DNA of 64,000 bases, taken from positions 868,001 to 932,000 of the forward strand of contig NZ_JACATN010000001.1 in the NCBI RefSeq assembly GCF_018603515.1, written 5' to 3'. Source of the stretch: Zobellia barbeyronii. Its GTDB lineage: Bacteria > Bacteroidota > Bacteroidia > Flavobacteriales > Flavobacteriaceae. Under the pieces are notes generated by a model, which was not told the DNA's origin, did not search any database, and worked only from the letters and a program-made list of their open reading frames with translations. The translations under genes were made by a program, and so were the position numbers. Below, piece after piece: positions 27,380 through 36,182 of this stretch (position 1 is its first letter; each line of letters opens with the position of its first letter).

Positions 27380-28246
27380 ATGGCGAAAAAAGTCAAAAAG
27401 AGAAAAGAAATTAAACGCAAACTGCTTCACAAGTATCGTTTGGTTATTCTCAATGAATCTACTTTTGAAGAGAAAATCTCTTTTAAATTAAGTCGTCTTA
27501 ACGTTTTCGTTACCGGCTCACTTTGCATTATTGGCCTAATAGCGCTAACCACTTTACTTATTGCTTTTACCCCGTTACGGGAATATATTCCGGGATACTC
27601 AAGTACAAAGCTTAAAAAGCAAGCAACAGATCTTACTTATAAAACGGATTCTTTGGTTGCCTCATTAAATAATACCAACAGGTATTTAGAGAGTATACGC
27701 ATGGTATTGAGGGGTGATGTTGCTTCTCAGGAAATTAACCTAGATTCACTAAGAGAACAATTTAAGATAGACCCATCTAGTGTAGATTTAACGCCTATTA
27801 AGGAAGATTCACTTTTAAGGGCAGAGGTTGCTTTAGAGGATAAGTACAATCTTTTTGAGCGTAGTGCAACTGCATCTGAAATTGAATTATTTCCTCCTTT
27901 GAGCGGTGAAATATCCAATAATTATGATGCCGAAAAACGTCATTATGCAGTGGACGTTACTGCGCCTAAGGATACGCCTATTAAAGCAGTTGCCAATGGC
28001 ACGGTCATTTTTTCCGAATGGACTGCAGATACAGGCTATGTTATTATTCTAGAACATAAAGACGGACTTTTGAGTGTTTATAAACACAATGGTTCGTTGA
28101 ACAAAAAACAAGGAGAAGTAGTTAGGGCAGGCGAAGTAATTGCATCCGTAGGGAATACGGGTGAATATACAACTGGGCCTCACCTTCACTTTGAATTGTG
28201 GAGCAATGGTAATGCCGTTAACCCTTTAGACTACATAGATTTTTAA
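27380..28246 (+). CDS. M23 family metallopeptidase (LytM-like)
   Basis: Membrane-anchored peptidoglycan endopeptidase or regulator of 288 residues. The N-terminus is cytoplasmic and very basic (MAKKVKKRKEIKRK), then one transmembrane helix at about 50-68, a short coiled linker and a C-terminal peptidase domain. Zinc ligands are visible: His188 and Asp192 in HYAVDV, and His270 in HLHFE (with His268 catalytic), so it looks active, unlike EnvC-type proteins. The start is fixed by the conserved basic opening. A -7 box TATATTTG at 27368-27375 ends 4 bases before the ATG, suggesting a nearly leaderless mRNA. Confidence 0.93.
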   Translation: MAKKVKKRKEIKRKLLHKYRLVILNESTFEEKISFKLSRLNVFVTGSLCIIGLIALTTLLIAFTPLREYIPGYSSTKLKKQATDLTYKTDSLVASLNNTNRYLESIRMVLRGDVASQEINLDSLREQFKIDPSSVDLTPIKEDSLLRAEVALEDKYNLFERSATASEIELFPPLSGEISNNYDAEKRHYAVDVTAPKDTPIKAVANGTVIFSEWTADTGYVIILEHKDGLLSVYKHNGSLNKKQGEVVRAGEVIASVGNTGEYTTGPHLHFELWSNGNAVNPLDYIDF

Positions 28247-28321
28247 TTGGTGCACTTTAAAACTAATTAACTTTCAAAAGAAAAAAGCGCACTTGCACTT
28301 TAACTGATACCTGATTTTTCT

Positions 28322-29818
28322 ATGTCAATAAAATCACTAGGAGCCAAAATATTCGCGAAACGTATTGCCAAACAAACGGCAAAATGGCGAGATAATCCTA
28401 TAGTTACACAAGAAAAAGTGTTTCGTCAATTACTTGAAAAAGCCAGTGCAACAAAGTTTGGGGTTGACCATGGTTTTGACAACATAAAATCGCACGAAGA
28501 CTTTGTAAATAAGGTTCCTATACGTGACTACGAGGCTTTAAAACCCTATGTTGAAGAAGTTGTGGCAGGGAAAGAAGATATTCTTTGGCCAGGAAAACCA
28601 GTGTATTTTGCAAAAACTTCAGGAACTACTTCTGGTGCAAAGTATATTCCAATTACGGATACCTCTATAAAGCACCAAGTAAATGCTTCAAGGAATGCCA
28701 TTCTTAATTATATTGATGAAACTGGCAATGCGGATTTTGTTACCGGAAGAATGATTTTTTTACAGGGAAGTCCTGAACTAACGGAAAAAAATGGTGTGAA
28801 ATTAGGGCGCCTTTCAGGGATATCTGCTCATTATGTACCCAACTATTTGCAAAAAAATCGATTGCCAAGCTGGGAGACCAATTGTATTGACGATTGGGAA
28901 ACCAAGGTCAATACCATAGTTGATGAGACTATGAATGAGGACATGACCGTTATCGCAGGCATACCTTCTTGGGTACAAATGTATTTTGAGAAGCTTGAAA
29001 ATAAGTCAGGTAAGAAGGTTGGAGACCTATTCAAAAATTTTCAACTTTTTATCTACGGAGGTGTCAATTATGAACCTTACCGAGCCAAATTTGAAGGATT
29101 AATTGGTAGAAAGGTAGATAGTATAGAATTGTTTCCTGCAAGTGAAGGATTCTTTGCTTATCAAGATTCCCAGACAGATAAAGGGATGCTTCTTTTATTG
29201 AATTCAGGTATATTTTATGAGTTTGTAAAAGCGGATGAGTTTTTTGAAGAGAATCCAAAGCGCCTAACAATTAAGGATGTAGAGCTTAATGTAAACTATG
29301 TAATGATTATTTCTACAGATGCGGGTTTATGGGCATATAATTTAGGAGATACCATTCAGTTTATTTCTTTAAAGCCCTATAAAGTCATTGTTTCCGGTCG
29401 TATTAAGCATTTTATTTCCGCTTTTGGAGAGCACGTAATTGCCAAGGAAGTAGAAGAGGCTATGCAATTGGCGGTAAAAGAAACTGGAGCAAGTATAAAT
29501 GAGTTTACGGTGGCGCCACAGATTACACCAGAAAGTAATCAACTACCCTATCATGAATGGTTGGTAGAGTTTGAAAGGGAACCGTCGGATATGGATAAGT
29601 TTGTAGAGCTTCTTGATAATTCACTGCAAAAACAAAACAGTTATTATTTTGATTTGATTGACGGAAAAGTTCTTCAGACATTAAAAGTGACTAGCATTGC
29701 AGAAGGTGGGTTTAACGCATATATGAAATCTATTGGCAAATTGGGCGGGCAGAATAAGATACAACGCTTAGCTAATGATCGCAAAGTGGCGGATGGGTTG
29801 TCTTCTTTTAGTATGTAG
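28322..29818 (+). CDS. GH3 auxin-responsive promoter family protein
   Basis: 498 residues, cytosolic, of the GH3 branch of the adenylate-forming (ANL) superfamily. The phosphate loop is YFAKTSGTTSGAKYIPIT at about residues 99-116. FPASEGFFAYQ at about 275-285 is the second ATP-site motif and SGRIKHFISAFGEHV at about 359-373 the third. In plants GH3 enzymes join amino acids to jasmonate or auxin; bacterial members are common in Bacteroidota and their substrates are unknown. Activation of a carboxylate by adenylation is the likely chemistry (family knowledge). It follows the M23 gene by 75 bases. Confidence 0.93.
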   Translation: MSIKSLGAKIFAKRIAKQTAKWRDNPIVTQEKVFRQLLEKASATKFGVDHGFDNIKSHEDFVNKVPIRDYEALKPYVEEVVAGKEDILWPGKPVYFAKTSGTTSGAKYIPITDTSIKHQVNASRNAILNYIDETGNADFVTGRMIFLQGSPELTEKNGVKLGRLSGISAHYVPNYLQKNRLPSWETNCIDDWETKVNTIVDETMNEDMTVIAGIPSWVQMYFEKLENKSGKKVGDLFKNFQLFIYGGVNYEPYRAKFEGLIGRKVDSIELFPASEGFFAYQDSQTDKGMLLLLNSGIFYEFVKADEFFEENPKRLTIKDVELNVNYVMIISTDAGLWAYNLGDTIQFISLKPYKVIVSGRIKHFISAFGEHVIAKEVEEAMQLAVKETGASINEFTVAPQITPESNQLPYHEWLVEFEREPSDMDKFVELLDNSLQKQNSYYFDLIDGKVLQTLKVTSIAEGGFNAYMKSIGKLGGQNKIQRLANDRKVADGLSSFSM

Positions 29819-30072
29819 GTTTTAAAAGTTAGATTGGTATAAAAAAAATTAAAAACCCAAATAGAGAATTCATTGATTTACAATAGATTCGTGTAAAGGT
29901 TATGAAATATTGTAATTTTGGAGAATATTTAAATAAAAAATTTTATCAACTCAATATGTTAAGTGGCTCTATTTGTCATAGAGCGTTTAAATCATATGTT
30001 TTTCTCGTAACCCTTAGCAAGGGGGGTCACTGATGGATTTTAATCAATATTATAAATTCCCAACAGATATTT
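29819..30072. promoter_or_regulatory. Leader region of the polysaccharide locus
   Basis: 254 AT-rich bases before the first polysaccharide gene. It has a -7 box TAATTTTG (29913-29920) without a clear upstream TTTG, and a 7-bp hairpin GCTCTAT/ATAGAGC (29966-29972 with 29978-29984). The ~150-base untranslated leader could carry transcription control; this is inference. Confidence 0.4.
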
Positions 30073-31560
30073 ATGTTATTTAATTCTCAAGAATTTCTAA
30101 TATTCTTCCCCTGTGTTATTATAGTGTTTTATTTATTACCTAAAAAGTTCAATTGGTTTTGGCTCTTAATCTCCAGCTATTTTTTTTATATGTGCTGGAG
30201 TCCTTCTTATGCTATATTAATTTTTACTTCAACAGTAATAACTTATTTAAGTGGTGTTTTAATAGGAAAGGTTAACGAGAGTGAACTAGATTTTGAAAAG
30301 GGAAAAAAGAAAAAGAAGGTTTATGTTGCTATTAGCTTAATTTCTAACCTTTCAATACTGTTTTTTTTTAAATATTTTTATTTTATCGATGATAGCCTAG
30401 GCGATTTAACAAACCTTCTAGGTCTTACATGGCAAAAGAGCGAATACAATATTTTATTGCCGGTTGGTATCTCGTTCTACACCTTTCAAGCACTTGGTTA
30501 CACGATTGATGTGTATAGAAATAATCTAAAACCAGAAAAACACTTTGGTATTTATGCTTTGTTTGTTTCATTTTTCCCACAGCTTGTTGCTGGACCTATT
30601 GAAAGGTCAACGCATTTGCTGCCACAATTCAGGGAAACTAAAAAAATTAATTGGGAAAGGATAAAGGGAGGGTTACTTCTAATCCTTTGGGGTTTTTTTC
30701 AGAAAGTTGTAATTGCAGATCGATTAGCTGTCTTGGTGAATACGGTTTACAATGATCCTACTAATTACGAAGGGGTTCAATTTTTATTAGCCACTGTATT
30801 TTTTGCTTTTCAAATACTTTGCGATTTTTCAGGTTATTCCGATATGGCTATTGGGACAGCTCAAGTCTTAGGTTATGACCTAATGAAGAACTTTGACCGC
30901 CCTTATTTTTCGAAAAACCTTCGGGAATTCTGGCGAAGGTGGCATATTTCGCTTTCCACGTGGTTTCGGGATTATTTATATTTCCCTTTAGGAGGTAACA
31001 AAGTCAATAAAATAAAAGTATATAGAAATATAGCCATTGTTTTTTTGGTAAGTGGTTTGTGGCATGGAGCCAATTGGACTTTTGTTATTTGGGGAGCGCT
31101 TCATGGCGTATACTTGATTGTTGAAGAGCTTATTCAACCTATTTCTAATAGACTCTACAATATAACGAAGGTGGATAGAAATAATTTTTCGTTTAAATTT
31201 TTTCATTGTGTTAAGACATTTGCTGTAGTCAGTTTTGCTTGGATATTTTTTAGAGCAAATAATGTTGGGGATGCATTTTATATAATTGAGAATCTTTTTG
31301 TGCAAAATTGGAGCAAACTATTTGGTACTGAATTATTCTCATTAGGACTAGACAAAGAAGATTTTCATTTGGCAGTAATATCAATATTGATATTACTGCT
31401 TGTACATTGGGTCCAGCGAAAAAACAGTGTCAGAAGTTGGGTTAAGAATCAATGGCTACCTTTAAGGTGGTCCGTCTATTTATGTTTTATATTTTATATA
31501 ATTATTTTTGGTTATTATGGGAGTTCTGAAAAAGCACAATTTATCTATTTTCAGTTTTAG
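30073..31560 (+). CDS. MBOAT family O-acyltransferase (AlgI/DltB-like)
   Basis: Multi-pass inner-membrane enzyme of 495 residues that moves acyl groups (usually acetyl) across the membrane to a polysaccharide. It has about ten hydrophobic helices, the AlgI-type block FDRPYFSKNLREFWRRWHIS at about 275-294 and the catalytic-His motif SGLWHGANWTFVIWG at about 331-345. It overlaps the next gene by 44 bases; that gene encodes an SGNH-like protein, the usual partner that passes the acyl group to sugar (as AlgJ/AlgX with AlgI). First gene of the polysaccharide locus, so O-acetylation of the product is likely. Confidence 0.93.
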   Translation: MLFNSQEFLIFFPCVIIVFYLLPKKFNWFWLLISSYFFYMCWSPSYAILIFTSTVITYLSGVLIGKVNESELDFEKGKKKKKVYVAISLISNLSILFFFKYFYFIDDSLGDLTNLLGLTWQKSEYNILLPVGISFYTFQALGYTIDVYRNNLKPEKHFGIYALFVSFFPQLVAGPIERSTHLLPQFRETKKINWERIKGGLLLILWGFFQKVVIADRLAVLVNTVYNDPTNYEGVQFLLATVFFAFQILCDFSGYSDMAIGTAQVLGYDLMKNFDRPYFSKNLREFWRRWHISLSTWFRDYLYFPLGGNKVNKIKVYRNIAIVFLVSGLWHGANWTFVIWGALHGVYLIVEELIQPISNRLYNITKVDRNNFSFKFFHCVKTFAVVSFAWIFFRANNVGDAFYIIENLFVQNWSKLFGTELFSLGLDKEDFHLAVISILILLLVHWVQRKNSVRSWVKNQWLPLRWSVYLCFIFYIIIFGYYGSSEKAQFIYFQF

Positions 31561-33004
31561 ATTTTTAGCAGCGGTTGGAGTTTTATTTCTTATCTGTTTT
31601 TGCTTTTTTAAGCTACAAAGAGTATTTATAGAATACGACGATATTAAAAAAAGGTGGAGTTATTTTTATGACCTTCCTGATAACAGTTTAGACGTGCTAA
31701 TTCTAGGAAATTCCCATGCCTACTCATCTTATGACCCGGATATTATTGATGCCATATGTGGGACAAATAGCTTTGTTATAGCAAGTAACTCCCAAAAGAT
31801 AGAGCAGGTATATTACAATTTAAAAGAAGCATTACAGTATCAAAGTCCTAAAGTAGCAGTGATACAACTTACCGTGTTAACAGGAGAAAGTTGGAAGACC
31901 AAAAAAGGAGAATACCGAGTGTATTCTAATTTAGATGGGATGAGGTATTCAAATAATAAAATACAGGCTGTTATTGCTCAAAGACCTTACGAAGATTGGA
32001 TCAATTCTATGTTTCCTCTATTTAGAAACCATGATAACTGGAAGAAACCGGAGCTATTAAGTGATAACATGGAAAGACTAGAACTGGATTTTAAAAAAGA
32101 CTTTAGAGGATTTTCTGCTAGAAAAAGTGAAATGGGTGAAAAAGTTGCTCTGCAATATGAAAAAGAAGACAAGAAAGACTTCTCTAATTTCACAATTAAT
32201 AATCAGGATATGTACTACCTTCAAAAAATTAAATCACTTGCTGATTTGAATGGATTGAAGGTAGTGTATGTAATGAGTCCAAAATATAGCGATTTACTTA
32301 ACGACAGTTATTTTAAAAAGAACGAAGTATTTAAAACAAGTCTTTCCAAATTAGGAGATGAATATTTAGATTTTAATATGCTTTCCAAGAAAATTGGTTT
32401 AGAAAAAAGAAGTTTTGAAAATGGTTATATAAGCTATCAACATACTAGTTATTTTGGTGCTGTACAGATTAGCAGGTATCTGGGTAATCATTTTAAAAAG
32501 AAATATTTTAAGGCGAATCAATTTATCGAGCCTAAAGAATCCTGGTTGGAGAGAATGGCAAAGAAAAAGGAATATTATCTTTATAGTACAGAGGATTTAT
32601 TTGATAATAGAGCTGTTCTTGATATGGGGCAAGATTTAACATTTTTTGATGATGTTATTGTAGAAAAAATGTTTTTGATAAAACAGGGGCCAGATGTTTA
32701 TGAACTCGTACTACAATTTCAGGATAATGTCAATTTAAACAAACTTAGTCAATATAGATTTTATGTACACCTAATTCCTGAAAAGTCCAAAAAAAATATA
32801 AATGTGGGAAAGAATATTACTAGTTTTGAAAATTATGATTTTACCCCTGGTCCACTTCCTTTTGGTGATGGAAAATTCTATGTTAGCAGAGAAATTAACA
32901 CAAAAATAAAGAGGGTTAAAAATTTAAATATTGGACTATTCAAATCAGGACTGGTTAGGAGTGAAAAAATAACAGTTTCAGACTTTTTGATAACAAATCA
33001 GTAA
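31517..33004 (+). CDS. SGNH/AlgJ-like partner of the MBOAT acyltransferase
   Basis: 495 residues. A single N-terminal membrane anchor (about 14-34) precedes an extracytoplasmic domain beginning LDVLILGNSHAYSSYDP at about 57-73, where GNSH holds the predicted catalytic Ser of the SGNH fold. QHTSYFGAVQISRYLGNHF near 310-328 sits where the catalytic His block is expected. The C-terminal ~150 residues look like a beta-sandwich. The ATG at 31517 is preferred over a TTG 9 bases earlier. The 44-base overlap with the MBOAT gene supports a working pair. The acceptor sugar is unknown. Confidence 0.75.
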   Translation: MGVLKKHNLSIFSFRFLAAVGVLFLICFCFFKLQRVFIEYDDIKKRWSYFYDLPDNSLDVLILGNSHAYSSYDPDIIDAICGTNSFVIASNSQKIEQVYYNLKEALQYQSPKVAVIQLTVLTGESWKTKKGEYRVYSNLDGMRYSNNKIQAVIAQRPYEDWINSMFPLFRNHDNWKKPELLSDNMERLELDFKKDFRGFSARKSEMGEKVALQYEKEDKKDFSNFTINNQDMYYLQKIKSLADLNGLKVVYVMSPKYSDLLNDSYFKKNEVFKTSLSKLGDEYLDFNMLSKKIGLEKRSFENGYISYQHTSYFGAVQISRYLGNHFKKKYFKANQFIEPKESWLERMAKKKEYYLYSTEDLFDNRAVLDMGQDLTFFDDVIVEKMFLIKQGPDVYELVLQFQDNVNLNKLSQYRFYVHLIPEKSKKNINVGKNITSFENYDFTPGPLPFGDGKFYVSREINTKIKRVKNLNIGLFKSGLVRSEKITVSDFLITNQ

Positions 33005-33089
33005 TTTTTCTTTTATTAATTTGATTAGGTTCCAAATTGTAAATTCATCCGAAAAACAGCTGTTTTTTTAAATTTTATCTAATAGATTA

Positions 33090-33671
33090 ATGATAAAGTC
33101 AAATTATTTTTTTCATGAAACCGCGATTATAGATGATGGTTGTAATATAGGCGAAGATTCCAAAATATGGCATTTTTCACATATAATGTCTAATTGTATT
33201 ATTGGAAACAACTGCAACATTGGTCAAAATGTAGTAGTATCACCAGAAGTTGTGCTAGGCAACAATGTCAAGGTCCAGAATAATGTTTCTATTTATACAG
33301 GTGTTATCTGTGAGGATGATGTTTTTCTTGGTCCTTCAATGGTTTTTACAAATATTGTCAACCCTAGAAGTGCGATTATTCGTCGTGACAATTATCAAAA
33401 AACACTTGTGAAAAAAGGAGCTTCCGTAGGGGCAAATGCGACTATTATTTGTGGTAACACCTTGGGTAAATTTTGTCTAATAGGTGCGGGAGCTGTAGTT
33501 ACTAAAGAAGTTCCGGATTATGCTCTTCTTGTAGGGAATCCAGGCAAACAAATAGGTTGGGTCGGTGAGTATGGACATCGTTTGGAGTTCAATGAAAAAA
33601 ATTACGCATTATGTCCAGAAAGTGGTCAAGAGTATGAGCTTAAGGGTGATATTGTTGTGCGTTTAAAATAG
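33090..33671 (+). CDS. WbpD/WlbB-like UDP-sugar 3-N-acetyltransferase
   Basis: 193 residues, left-handed beta-helix acyltransferase. Hexapeptide repeats run from about 8 to 155 ([20 protein letters not shown]). The WbpD signature is kept: IWHFSHI at about 27-33, [23 protein letters not shown] at about 90-103 and [15 protein letters not shown]. WbpD acetylates the 3-amino group of UDP-GlcNAc3NA in UDP-ManNAc3NAcA synthesis. WbpB- and WbpI-like genes follow, supporting this role. Cytosolic. Confidence 0.87.
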   Translation: MIKSNYFFHETAIIDDGCNIGEDSKIWHFSHIMSNCIIGNNCNIGQNVVVSPEVVLGNNVKVQNNVSIYTGVICEDDVFLGPSMVFTNIVNPRSAIIRRDNYQKTLVKKGASVGANATIICGNTLGKFCLIGAGAVVTKEVPDYALLVGNPGKQIGWVGEYGHRLEFNEKNYALCPESGQEYELKGDIVVRLK

Positions 33672-33895
33672 TGCTTCCTTCTTTTAACCGGATTAAAGAT
33701 AAATTACGATTTACAACACTTTTATGCCTTAGATATAATCTTCCTAAATCTTAAAAAGATATTGTATTTCTGAATAATAAATTAGAAGATTCTCTGTCCA
33801 AAAAGACGTCTTACCTATTTTATCAGGGGGATCGACGAAATACATGTGATAAAAATGAAAAGAATATATAGTTTCGAAAACTATAAACAGTTTAG

Positions 33896-34834
33896 ATGAA
33901 AAATTTCGCACTTATTGGAGCAGCAGGTTATATTGCGCCCAGACATATGAAGGCTATTAAAGCCACGGGCAACCATTTAATCGCTGCTTTTGATAAAGGA
34001 GATAGTGTAGGTATAATTGATTCTTATTTTCCTGACACGGATTTTTTCGTAGAATTTGAGCGTTTTGACCGTCATATTGAAAAACTAAAATACGAGACAG
34101 ATACCTATCTTGATTATGTGAGTATTTGCTCGCCAAATTATCTACATGATGCGCACATTAGGTTTGCGCTACGAAGTGGCGCGGACGCCATTTGTGAAAA
34201 ACCATTGGTGCTCAATCCGTGGAACGTAGACAAGTTGCAACATGTTGAGGAAAAGACAGGTAAAAAAATATTTAATGTTTTGCAGTTAAGGGTGCACCCT
34301 AGTATAATAGCCCTTCGCGAGAAAGTGAAGCAAGCAAAGAAGGATACTAAGTTTGAAGTAGACCTTACGTATTTGACTTCAAGAGGGCATTGGTATCAAA
34401 CCTCATGGAAAGGTAATGCGGAAAAGTCGGGAGGAATAGCCACAAATATAGGGGTTCACTTTTATGATATGCTATCATGGATTTTTGGTGATGTTCAGGA
34501 AAATATAGTACATGTTCATGAAAATGACCATGCTGCTGGCTATTTAGAGTTTGAGCATGCAAGGGTCAAATGGTTTCTCTCAATCAATTCCAAGTACTTG
34601 CCAAAAGAAATAAAGGATGCCGGGCAGACTACTTTTAGGTCTATTAAAATTAATGATGAAGAGCTAGAGTTCAGTGGGGGTTTTTCAGACTTACACACTA
34701 TGGTATACAAGGATATTCTTGTAGGAAAGGGTTACGGGCTTGATGATGCTAGAACAGCAATTAAAATTGTCCATGATATTAGAAACTCAAAACCTATTGG
34801 GGTGAAGGGAGATTACCACCCTCTTTTAAAATAG
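33896..34834 (+). CDS. Gfo/Idh/MocA oxidoreductase, WbpB/WlbA-like UDP-GlcNAcA 3-dehydrogenase
   Basis: 312 residues, the usual WlbA/WbpB length. An N-terminal Rossmann fold (FALIGAAGYIAPRHMKAI, residues 3-20) is followed by the Gfo/Idh motif CEKPLVLN at about 100-107 with the catalytic-region Lys, and by GGIATNIGVHFYDML at about 179-193. The enzyme oxidises C3 of UDP-GlcNAcA to give the 3-keto sugar for transamination. Its neighbours, WbpD- and WbpI-like genes, support the assignment. The aminotransferase (WbpE) that acts between WbpB and WbpD is not in this window. Confidence 0.87.
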   Translation: MKNFALIGAAGYIAPRHMKAIKATGNHLIAAFDKGDSVGIIDSYFPDTDFFVEFERFDRHIEKLKYETDTYLDYVSICSPNYLHDAHIRFALRSGADAICEKPLVLNPWNVDKLQHVEEKTGKKIFNVLQLRVHPSIIALREKVKQAKKDTKFEVDLTYLTSRGHWYQTSWKGNAEKSGGIATNIGVHFYDMLSWIFGDVQENIVHVHENDHAAGYLEFEHARVKWFLSINSKYLPKEIKDAGQTTFRSIKINDEELEFSGGFSDLHTMVYKDILVGKGYGLDDARTAIKIVHDIRNSKPIGVKGDYHPLLK

Positions 34835-34846
34835 AAAAACCATCAC

Positions 34847-35896
34847 ATGAAAATAGTAGCTATAATTGGGGCTAGACCGCAATTTATTAAGCATTTCCCT
34901 TTTGAATTGGCATGTAAGGGCAAAGTAGACCTTATAACTGTCCACACTGGGCAGCATTATGATGAGAACATGAGTGAGATATTTTTCACTCAGCTCAATA
35001 TGAGTCCTCCAAGTTTTACACTACATGTTGGAAGTGGACCTCATGGGGAACAAACGGGTAAAATGATGATTGAAATAGAAAAAATCATAGAAGATACAAA
35101 ACCTGATGGTGTTGTGGTTTATGGTGATACTAATTCAACTTTGGCTGGCGCATTGGTTGCATCAAAATTACATATACCCTTATTTCATATTGAAGCTGGC
35201 TTACGAAGTTTTAATAAAAAAATGCCAGAAGAGGTAAATCGTGTACTTACCGATCATATTTCTGACCTACTATTTGTTCCTAGTGGTATTGCTGTGCAAA
35301 ACCTTAAAGACGAGGGTGTAGAGAAAGGTGTATATGAGGTAGGTGATATAATGAAGGATTTGGTTCAATACGTTACAGGAAACGACTTGCTAAGAGAACA
35401 CTCTCCAAAAGAAAAAAACTACTATTACGCCACTATACATAGACCCTATAATACCGATGATAAGGAAAGGTTGACGTACGTTCTAGAAACTCTTGAACAA
35501 CTTGATAAAAAGGTCATCTTCTCTCTACACCCTAGGACAAAAAACCTAGCTTCTAGTTACGGTTTGAATCTTGAAGATTATATGAATATTAGTTTTATTG
35601 AGCCACAGTCTTACTTTTCTAATTTGGCATATCTTCAAAATTCTGAAGGTCTTATAACGGATAGCGGCGGTATGCAGAAAGAAGCATATTGGCTTAAAAG
35701 AAAGTGTATAACTATACGCAAAGAAACAGAGTGGAAAGAGACGCTTGTGGACAATGCAAATATTCTTCTTTTTCAAGATTTATCGAAGATTAATGATGAA
35801 TTAGAGAAGCAACCTCATAGTTACAACATCAACTTATATGGTCAAGGCAGTAGTGCTTCAAAGATGGTTGATAAGATTATTCAGTTTATAAACTAA
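34847..35896 (+). CDS. Non-hydrolysing UDP-sugar 2-epimerase, WbpI-like
   Basis: 349 residues with the WecB/WbpI GT-B-like fold. Motifs are IIGARPQFIKHFPFE at 6-20, HTGQHYDENMS at about 36-46, VYGDTNSTLAGALVA at about 88-102, HIEAGLRSFNKKMPEE at about 110-125 and ITDSGGMQKEAYWL at about 275-288. Generic members epimerise UDP-GlcNAc to UDP-ManNAc. Next to the WbpB and WbpD homologs, the likely reaction is C2 epimerisation of UDP-GlcNAc3NAcA to UDP-ManNAc3NAcA (inference). It starts 12 bases after the oxidoreductase gene. Confidence 0.88.
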   Translation: MKIVAIIGARPQFIKHFPFELACKGKVDLITVHTGQHYDENMSEIFFTQLNMSPPSFTLHVGSGPHGEQTGKMMIEIEKIIEDTKPDGVVVYGDTNSTLAGALVASKLHIPLFHIEAGLRSFNKKMPEEVNRVLTDHISDLLFVPSGIAVQNLKDEGVEKGVYEVGDIMKDLVQYVTGNDLLREHSPKEKNYYYATIHRPYNTDDKERLTYVLETLEQLDKKVIFSLHPRTKNLASSYGLNLEDYMNISFIEPQSYFSNLAYLQNSEGLITDSGGMQKEAYWLKRKCITIRKETEWKETLVDNANILLFQDLSKINDELEKQPHSYNINLYGQGSSASKMVDKIIQFIN

Positions 35897-36064
35897 ATAA
35901 GATTTTTTTAAAATTCAATAGAGGTAGCTTTAAAATAAGCTAAAGAGCCTCTCTTATGGTTTATTATACATAAAGAATAAGCCTTTATTTGAGTATAACG
36001 TTGTTCTCTAGTATTCAGGTGAAGGGTTCATGAAACAGCTATAATAATATATTCTTATAAATAA

Positions 36065-36087
36065 GCCTCTGTAGAGGTCTTTTTTAT
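36065..36087 (+). terminator. Possible weak terminator after the WbpI-like gene
   Basis: A short stem CCTC/GAGG with loop TGTA, followed by TCTTTTTTATTT. The stem is only 4-5 bp, so this is tentative, but a fresh promoter starts just downstream at 36136. Confidence 0.35.
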
Positions 36088-36135
36088 TTCTGCTAGTTTC
36101 TGCAATATATTATTAAAAAGGCAAGAAAAATCTCA

Positions 36136-36168
36136 TTTGCTACTACTGAAAAAATTATCGTAATTTTG
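36136..36168 (+). promoter_or_regulatory. Bacteroidota-type promoter inside the polysaccharide locus
   Basis: TTTG (36136-36139), a 21-base spacer, then TAATTTTG (36161-36168); the ATG of the DUF6909-like gene is 14 bases past the -7 box. It should drive the DUF6909-like, Wzz-like and rhamnose genes. Confidence 0.8.
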
Positions 36169-36182
36169 GTTGAAATTTGTTT

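Noticed and set aside
27273-27491. Open frame overlapping the start of the M23 peptidase gene
   Set aside because: Out of phase with the conserved basic N-terminus of the peptidase and not protein-like.
30954-30963. TTCCACGTGG in the MBOAT gene
   Set aside because: The core continues as TTT on both sides and not GT/AC; it codes for the conserved STWFRDY segment.
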